A DNA stretch of 41,991 nt from Coriobacteriia bacterium. Its GTDB lineage: Bacteria > Actinomycetota > Coriobacteriia > Anaerosomatales > Anaerosomataceae. Shown here piece after piece: positions 40,031-41,991 of the stretch. The position numbers and the translations under genes are program-made. Location: NCBI GenBank assembly GCA_016933785.1, contig JAFGAG010000066.1:1-41991 (forward strand). Direction: 5' to 3'. The notes under the pieces are model-generated. The model was not told the origin of the DNA. It did no database searches and saw nothing but the letters and a program-made list of their open reading frames with translations. Position 1 is the first letter of the stretch; every line of letters begins with the position of its first letter.

Positions 40031-40594
40031 TTACCTGTTCCGGAAGAACACCCGGCGCGAGTCCGAGTACGTTTCGCCGTCCTGATCAGTCACTATCGTC
40101 ACCTGCGCGCTGGCCGCATACGTCTTGATGTACTGGATCTCCTCAGCGCTGATATCGGTGCCGTCGATGTCGAAATACGTGAAGAGCGGCACCCCCTGCG
40201 CGACATTCGCATTGGTGCGGGACCATGTCCGGATCTCCGGTGTCGGGCGGTCGACATCCTCGTGGTACGTCTCCCGGAGGATCCCGTCCGCTGTCGCCTC
40301 GAAACGGTGGTACTCGTAGTGGTTGTCGCGGTCCTGGTCGGTCTTGATCTCGCAGACGTAACGCTCCACGGTCATCATCGGCGGCGCCTGCTGCAGCATA
40401 AAGCGTTCGATGTTCTCCAGCGGCTGGCCGATCTCGCGACTGATCCATGATTCGCGGCTGCTCTGAGCGGCACCGGCACTGGCTAGATTGAACAGCGCGT
40501 ACGCCCCCGAAAGCACGAGGCCGAGCAGGCCCAGGACCACCAGAAGCTCTGAGAGACTGTAGCCGTCATCCCTATGGAAGCGCCCAGTGCTCAT
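40031..40594 (-). CDS. Type IV prepilin-like protein (minor pilin, PilW-like)
   Basis: DDG|YSLSELLVVLGLLGLVLSGAYALFNL prepilin peptidase / N-methylation motif. Confidence 0.82.
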   Translation of the reverse strand: MSTGRFHRDDGYSLSELLVVLGLLGLVLSGAYALFNLASAGAAQSSRESWISREIGQPLENIERFMLQQAPPMMTVERYVCEIKTDQDRDNHYEYHRFEATADGILRETYHEDVDRPTPEIRTWSRTNANVAQGVPLFTYFDIDGTDISAEEIQYIKTYAASAQVTIVTDQDGETYSDSRRVFFRNR

Positions 40595-41991
40595 CACCAG
40601 GTCCCCTCCGTGAACGTGAGCGTGGTGTCCTGTCCGGGATCCGTCGCGATCGCCCTAACGGTGTCGGAGCGGATCGTGACCGGAGTCTCGTCGAGCGGAG
40701 TGACGCGAACGTTCACGTAGTAGGAAGGCGGAGAGCCCGTGGCCACCGTCAGCTTGCTTGCGGTGTAGGTGTTGGTGGTCGTGGTCGCCATCGTCGTATC
40801 CACTGTACCGAGAACTCTATGCCACTCGTACGTGAGGGAACCCTCGGCGTAGGGGAACTGCGGAAGATTCGTCACAAGCGTGGTTGTGATATCCCAGCTG
40901 TTCTTGTTCTTGTAGTCAGCGTAGTACGTGCTACCCACGAGCGTGGGTCGCGTGAAGAACGACTCGCCCAGATCGAGCCACGGGCCCGAGAAATCCGTGA
41001 CGGACTCGGAGTCGGTCCACCGCTCTCGAATGCTCTCCGCACGAACGCTCGCCGAGAGTCTGCTGAACCTGTACGCGGAGTCGTACGGCACGACGAACCC
41101 GAGGTCCACCGTTTCGGTGGAAGCGACGACCGGCCAGGACGTCGGTGATGTCGGTGAATCGGTCGACCCCTGTCGGCGCAGCTGCACCTCGTAGTGGTCC
41201 GACGCGCTGATGCCATCCAGTGTGAGCAGCCACCGGAGTGTGCCGCCGCCCGACCCCGTCGGCTCGTGCCAGAACCGCGTCGCCTCGGGATCCGCAGCGA
41301 GTTCGGGAGAACCGACACCCACCGCCGGTGGCTCGTGGTTATCCACGATGTAGTACCGGCGTGGACGCGCAGCCTCGGCGCCCGTGCTGTCCTTGGCGTA
41401 GGCCTCGATGGCTATCTCGCCGTCCGTGGGCACCAGCGGTGTCCCCGATGCGTCGACCGCGGAGAGATCCCAGCTGAACGGCAATGGGAGCACACTCCAC
41501 GTCGGGTCGGGCTCGTCCCAGAGCGCAAGATTCCCGATCTGGTCCTTGAGAAGCAACAGAGTGACGGTCTGGATTTTGACGACGTCCATCGTGCGGTCCT
41601 CGAAAAGCTGGGTTCGCAGTCCGACCTGGACAAGCGGATGGTCTTGCCCGGTCGCTGGGTCGATCCAGTGCGACGTGTCGGTGGACGTGTCGTGATAGAG
41701 CACAGCGCCATCAGGCGGCGTAGGCGACTGGAAGAACACGCGGGGGTCTGTCGTCGGAGAGCGCAAGGCGTCAGTGAGGTGCTGGTCCCTATCGCGGATG
41801 ACCACCATCGTCTCGAACGTCTTGAAGATCTCGCCGCCACGCCTGATCGTGACCGTCAGGTACATGTCAGCAAGGGATTCGGACGCACCCTCCACCACCG
41901 AGGGCTCGATGGTGACGGTGTAGTCTTCGGCCACCACCGTCGTGGCCTCGATCGAGAACACGTCATCGAAGGGTAGCGCTCGCACCCGCTC
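40594..41991 (-). CDS. Partial large minor-pilin-like surface protein, 5' end beyond the window
   Basis: Frame is open to the window edge (ERVRALPFDDV... before the ORF-track start); secreted-protein composition; overlaps the downstream prepilin start. Confidence 0.65.
   Translation of the reverse strand, partial: ERVRALPFDDVFSIEATTVVAEDYTVTIEPSVVEGASESLADMYLTVTIRRGGEIFKTFETMVVIRDRDQHLTDALRSPTTDPRVFFQSPTPPDGAVLYHDTSTDTSHWIDPATGQDHPLVQVGLRTQLFEDRTMDVVKIQTVTLLLLKDQIGNLALWDEPDPTWSVLPLPFSWDLSAVDASGTPLVPTDGEIAIEAYAKDSTGAEAARPRRYYIVDNHEPPAVGVGSPELAADPEATRFWHEPTGSGGGTLRWLLTLDGISASDHYEVQLRRQGSTDSPTSPTSWPVVASTETVDLGFVVPYDSAYRFSRLSASVRAESIRERWTDSESVTDFSGPWLDLGESFFTRPTLVGSTYYADYKNKNSWDITTTLVTNLPQFPYAEGSLTYEWHRVLGTVDTTMATTTTNTYTASKLTVATGSPPSYYVNVRVTPLDETPVTIRSDTVRAIATDPGQDTTLTFTEGTW

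Overview
The window reads as a high-GC bacterial chromosome segment, probably Actinobacteriota and possibly Coriobacteriia-like; this assignment is inferred from gene content and order, since no searches were run. It is almost fully coding and dominated by housekeeping genes. Left to right: mraZ (-) with a MraZ-box-type repeat; a 54-aa membrane micro-ORF missing from the ORF track and a DUF4349-like lipoprotein (+); a BMP-type nucleoside ABC transporter operon (-); xerD; a DUF3866-like protein; an M20 peptidase; pyrG; an envelope cassette (divergent MraY/WecA-like phosphoglycosyltransferase, alkaline-phosphatase-superfamily-like membrane protein, murJ, GT2); steB-like/steA; recN; nadK; tlyA; dxs; xseB; nusB; asp23; accC; a carboxyltransferase-BCCP fusion; efp; pepQ; aroQ; an aroK-aroB fusion; aroC; and a type IV pilus block (PilP-like, pilO, pilN, pilM, PilX-like and minor prepilins) cut by the right edge. 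No RNA genes, CRISPR arrays, transposons or prophage were seen. Nothing here is an unmistakable new system. The best second-look items are the murJ/PGT/GT2/AP-like cassette inserted in the steAB-pyrG block, the CT-BCCP fusion in the accB position, the 54-aa micro-ORF with a palindromic promoter, a TGTGA-N6-TCACA palindrome upstream of xerD, a possible non-canonical ATC start for murJ, and a PilP/GspC-like pilus protein in a probable monoderm.
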